In this document: positions 4,569 to 7,045 of the stretch, in pieces
Layout of the letters: each line of letters opens with the position of its first letter
How positions within the stretch are numbered: position 1 is the stretch's first letter
Source: CAZJGG01 sp964545475
Lineage (GTDB): Bacteria > Bacillota > Clostridia > Lachnospirales > JAISER01
Reading direction: 5' to 3'
Length of the DNA: 7,045 nucleotides
Assembly: GCA_964545475.1 (NCBI GenBank)
Contig: CAZJGG010000099.1
Location: forward strand, 1-7,045
Made by a program: the position numbers and the translations under genes
Notes under the pieces: generated by a model
Told to the model about the DNA's origin: nothing
Database searches by the model: none
The model's input: only the letters and a program-made list of their open reading frames with translations

Positions 4569-7045
4569 TTGGGAAAATTCACTCTTAACGGCAAAATTAT
4601 TGAAAATTATCCCGAAAACATAAATTTATTGGATTTTTTGCGGGATTACATGAAAATTACATCGGTAAAAGACGGCTGCAGCGAGGGGGCTTGCGGTGCT
4701 TGCACAGTTATTTCCGATGGTAAGGCAGTCAGAGCTTGTGTAATAAAAATGTCTGGAATTGACGGAAAAAATATTATTACTCCTGATGGGTTATCACAAC
4801 GAGAGAAAGATGTTTATGCTTACGCTTTTGCCGAAGCTGGAGCAGTGCAATGCGGCTTTTGCACACCGGGTATGGTAATGGCGGCAAAGGCATTGATTGA
4901 TAAAAACATAAACCCCAGTGAAATTGAGGTTAAGAAAGCAATCAACGCCAATATATGCAGGTGTACAGGTTATAAAAAAATAATTGAGGCCGTTTTGCTT
5001 GCAGCCAAAACACTTAGAGAAGAAATAAACATTTCTTTTGAGCAGAAAACAAACGGCATTGGCGGCAACTTTCACAGAGTTGATGCTTATGAAAAAACAT
5101 TGGGAACAGGGCTTTATACTGACGATTTAACTTTTGACGATATGATTTACGGCAAGGCTGTTCGCTTGCCTTGTGCAAGGGCGTTAATAAAAGGCTTTGA
5201 CATATCTCTTGCAAAGGAGCACCCTGATTTTATTGGCGTAGTTTCGGCTAAGGACCTTCCCGGGGCAAAAAAGACAGGGCATATAGTTAAAGATTGGGAT
5301 GTTCTTATAGACGTGGGAGAAGTAACACGGTACGCTGGAGATGCTGTTCTTCTTGCGGCTTCTAAAACCAAAGCTTCTCTTGACGAAATTGTATCTCTAA
5401 TTAAGGTTGATTATGATGAATTGCCTCCTATTTTAAGCCCAGAGGAAGCCTTAGCCGAAAATGCCCCGAAACTTCATGAAAAAGGTAACATCTTAAAGCA
5501 TGTACATCTCAAACACGGCGAACCAGACAAAGAAATAGAAAATGCGGCGTTTGTTGTAACAAAAATCTACGAAACCCCTTTTACAGAACACGCTTTTTTA
5601 GAACCGGAATGCGCTATTGCCCTTCCCTACGGCGAAAACGGGCTACACTTATATACAGGGGGGCAAAGCATTTACGACGAACAGCGAGAAATATCCGAAA
5701 TGCTTGGTTTGCCTAAAGAAAACATAAGGGTTACAAGTATGCTTGTTGGTGGTGGTTTTGGCGGAAAAGAGGACATGAGCGTTCAACACCATGCGGCGCT
5801 TTTGGCTTGGCACTTTAAGAAGGCTGTTAAGGTTAAGTTTTCAAGGCGAGAAAGCCTTTTGGTTCACCCAAAACGACATCCCTTTAAAATTGAAATGAAC
5901 TCCGCTTGCGATAAAGACGGAAATTTAGTTGCTATAAAAGCTAAAATTATTTCTGATACAGGGGCTTATGCTTCCCTTGGTGGGCCTGTTTTAGAAAGAG
6001 CCTGCACCCACGCCGGAGGACCTTACCATTACGCAAACTTAGAAATAGACGGAATAGCCGTTTACACAAACAACCCTCCAGCCGGAGCGTTTAGAGGGTT
6101 TGGCGTTACCCAAACAGCTTTTGCCTGTGAATGCAACTTAAACTTACTGGCGGAGCTTGTAGGCATTTCCCCGTGGGAAATTCGGTTTAAAAATGCGGTA
6201 ACCCCGGGAGACGTTTTGCCCAACTGGCAAATAGCAGATAAATCCACAAGGCTCAAACAATGTTTACTTGCTGTTAAGGACATTTATGAAAACGCCGAGT
6301 TTGCCGGCATTGCCTGCTCTTTAAAAAACAGCGGAATCGGCGTTGGTTTAAAGGACACAGGACGGTGTATTTTATCCGTTGAAGACGGCAAAATACATAT
6401 AAGGAGCAGTGCGGCGTGTATTGGGCAAGGCATGGCAACGGTTATGGTGCAAATTGCCTGCGAAGCTACAGGGCTTAGTAGCGATTATTTCACCAACCAG
6501 CCGCCGGATACAGAAAGAACGCCAAATTCCGGCACTACAACCGCATCGAGACAAACCCTTTTCACAGGCGAAGCAGTTCGTCAAGCGGCAATTAAACTAA
6601 AAACAGCTTTAGCTCAAGTAAATGAGGTGCATAAGCTTAATGGGCAAGAGTTTTACGCCGAATTCTGTTTTGAAACTGACCCTTTCGGAAGCGACAAGCC
6701 AAACCCTGTCAGCCATGCGGCTTACGGCTACGCCGCCCAGGTTTGCGTCTTAAATAAAAATGGTGTTGTGGAAAAAATTTCGGCTGCATACGACATGGGA
6801 ACTGTTATAAATAAAAAAAGCGCCCAAGGGCAAATTGAGGGCGGCGTTGTTATGGGGCTGGGTTATGCCCTTTCGGAAAATTTCCCCCTTGAAAAAGGTC
6901 TTCCCACAGCAAAATTCGGCACTCTCGGGCTTTACCGTGCCGGCAAAACCCCTGAAATTGAAACAATAATTATTGACTGCGAGGATAAAGAGGGTTATGC
7001 CTACGGCGCAAAAGGCGTTGGCGAGCTTGCCACAATTCCTACAGC
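4569..7045 (+). CDS. Selenium-dependent xanthine dehydrogenase-type fused [2Fe-2S]/molybdopterin protein (3' end cut off)
   Basis: The frame is open for 825 codons to the window edge. The family is about 850 residues, so roughly 25-30 are missing. The N-terminal ferredoxin-like domain has C37, C42, C45, C57 (GCSEGACGACTV). The second cluster domain has C95, C98, C130, C132 (QCGFCTPG, NICRCTGY). After a linker (about 150-170) come the a/b hammerhead (about 170-275) and the molybdopterin domains. Active-site elements are E345 in TEHAFLEPE, Q366 in TGGQS, loop GGGFGGKED (394-402), R509 in AFRGFG, CIGQG (617-621) and catalytic E819 in GAKGVGE. No FAD domain is present. Features such as REKDVYAYAFAEAGAVQCGFC, VHPKRHP and FGTLGLYRA match, from memory, the TIGR03311-type family. 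That family is linked by phylogenetic profile to SelD and YqeB/YqeC, and to a labile selenium ligand at Mo rather than selenocysteine; no in-frame TGA occurs here. It likely oxidises xanthine or a related purine in the cytoplasm. Its Mo part is clearly diverged from XdhA. Architecture is certain; substrate and selenium dependence are inferred. Confidence 0.9.
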   Translation, partial: MGKFTLNGKIIENYPENINLLDFLRDYMKITSVKDGCSEGACGACTVISDGKAVRACVIKMSGIDGKNIITPDGLSQREKDVYAYAFAEAGAVQCGFCTPGMVMAAKALIDKNINPSEIEVKKAINANICRCTGYKKIIEAVLLAAKTLREEINISFEQKTNGIGGNFHRVDAYEKTLGTGLYTDDLTFDDMIYGKAVRLPCARALIKGFDISLAKEHPDFIGVVSAKDLPGAKKTGHIVKDWDVLIDVGEVTRYAGDAVLLAASKTKASLDEIVSLIKVDYDELPPILSPEEALAENAPKLHEKGNILKHVHLKHGEPDKEIENAAFVVTKIYETPFTEHAFLEPECAIALPYGENGLHLYTGGQSIYDEQREISEMLGLPKENIRVTSMLVGGGFGGKEDMSVQHHAALLAWHFKKAVKVKFSRRESLLVHPKRHPFKIEMNSACDKDGNLVAIKAKIISDTGAYASLGGPVLERACTHAGGPYHYANLEIDGIAVYTNNPPAGAFRGFGVTQTAFACECNLNLLAELVGISPWEIRFKNAVTPGDVLPNWQIADKSTRLKQCLLAVKDIYENAEFAGIACSLKNSGIGVGLKDTGRCILSVEDGKIHIRSSAACIGQGMATVMVQIACEATGLSSDYFTNQPPDTERTPNSGTTTASRQTLFTGEAVRQAAIKLKTALAQVNEVHKLNGQEFYAEFCFETDPFGSDKPNPVSHAAYGYAAQVCVLNKNGVVEKISAAYDMGTVINKKSAQGQIEGGVVMGLGYALSENFPLEKGLPTAKFGTLGLYRAGKTPEIETIIIDCEDKEGYAYGAKGVGELATIPT

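Noticed and set aside
5014..6584. Several minus-strand open frames of 66-74 codons plus a plus-strand one at 6409-6600
   Set aside because: All lie inside the fused dehydrogenase, whose frame is continuous with motifs throughout; they are shadows of its codon usage.

Overview
The window looks like a piece of a low-GC Gram-positive (clostridial-type Bacillota) chromosome. The intergenic DNA is very AT-rich, the Shine-Dalgarno sequences are strong (AAAAGGAGGG, TAGGAGGT), two genes start at TTG, and the proteins resemble those of anaerobic purine-using Firmicutes. This placement is an inference from composition and protein resemblance. No rRNA, tRNA, mobile element or CRISPR array was seen.

Layout: positions 1-246 hold no convincing gene, only a short open tail entering from the left edge. 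A small split-barrel flavoprotein of the pyridoxamine 5'-phosphate oxidase-like family lies on the minus strand at 247-666. A 223-base AT-rich divergent intergenic region (667-889) carries candidate promoters for both directions and several inverted repeats. From 890 to the right edge there is one plus-strand transcription unit of molybdenum hydroxylase genes: xdhA (molybdopterin subunit, 890-3190), xdhB (FAD subunit, 3183-4061), xdhC ([2Fe-2S] subunit, 4054-4515) and, after a 53-base gap, a long gene open to the end of the window (4569-7045). That last gene fuses two [2Fe-2S] clusters to a complete molybdopterin domain. It matches what I know of the 'selenium-dependent xanthine dehydrogenase' family (TIGR03311-type). 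It was found by reading the frame from a TTG start and has no stop codon inside the window.

How the genes work together: XdhA, XdhB and XdhC form a classical three-subunit purine hydroxylase closely resembling E. coli XdhABC. Substrate is oxidised at molybdenum in XdhA, electrons cross two [2Fe-2S] clusters in XdhC, and they leave through FAD in XdhB. The fused protein supplies its own molybdenum and iron-sulfur parts but no FAD domain, so it needs a flavoprotein partner. XdhB, encoded in the same operon, is the obvious candidate, although another FAD gene could lie beyond the right edge. The most interesting biology is this pairing of two different molybdenum hydroxylases in one operon. One of them belongs to a family linked to a labile, non-selenocysteine selenium cofactor. 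No internal UGA is present in any of the reading frames.
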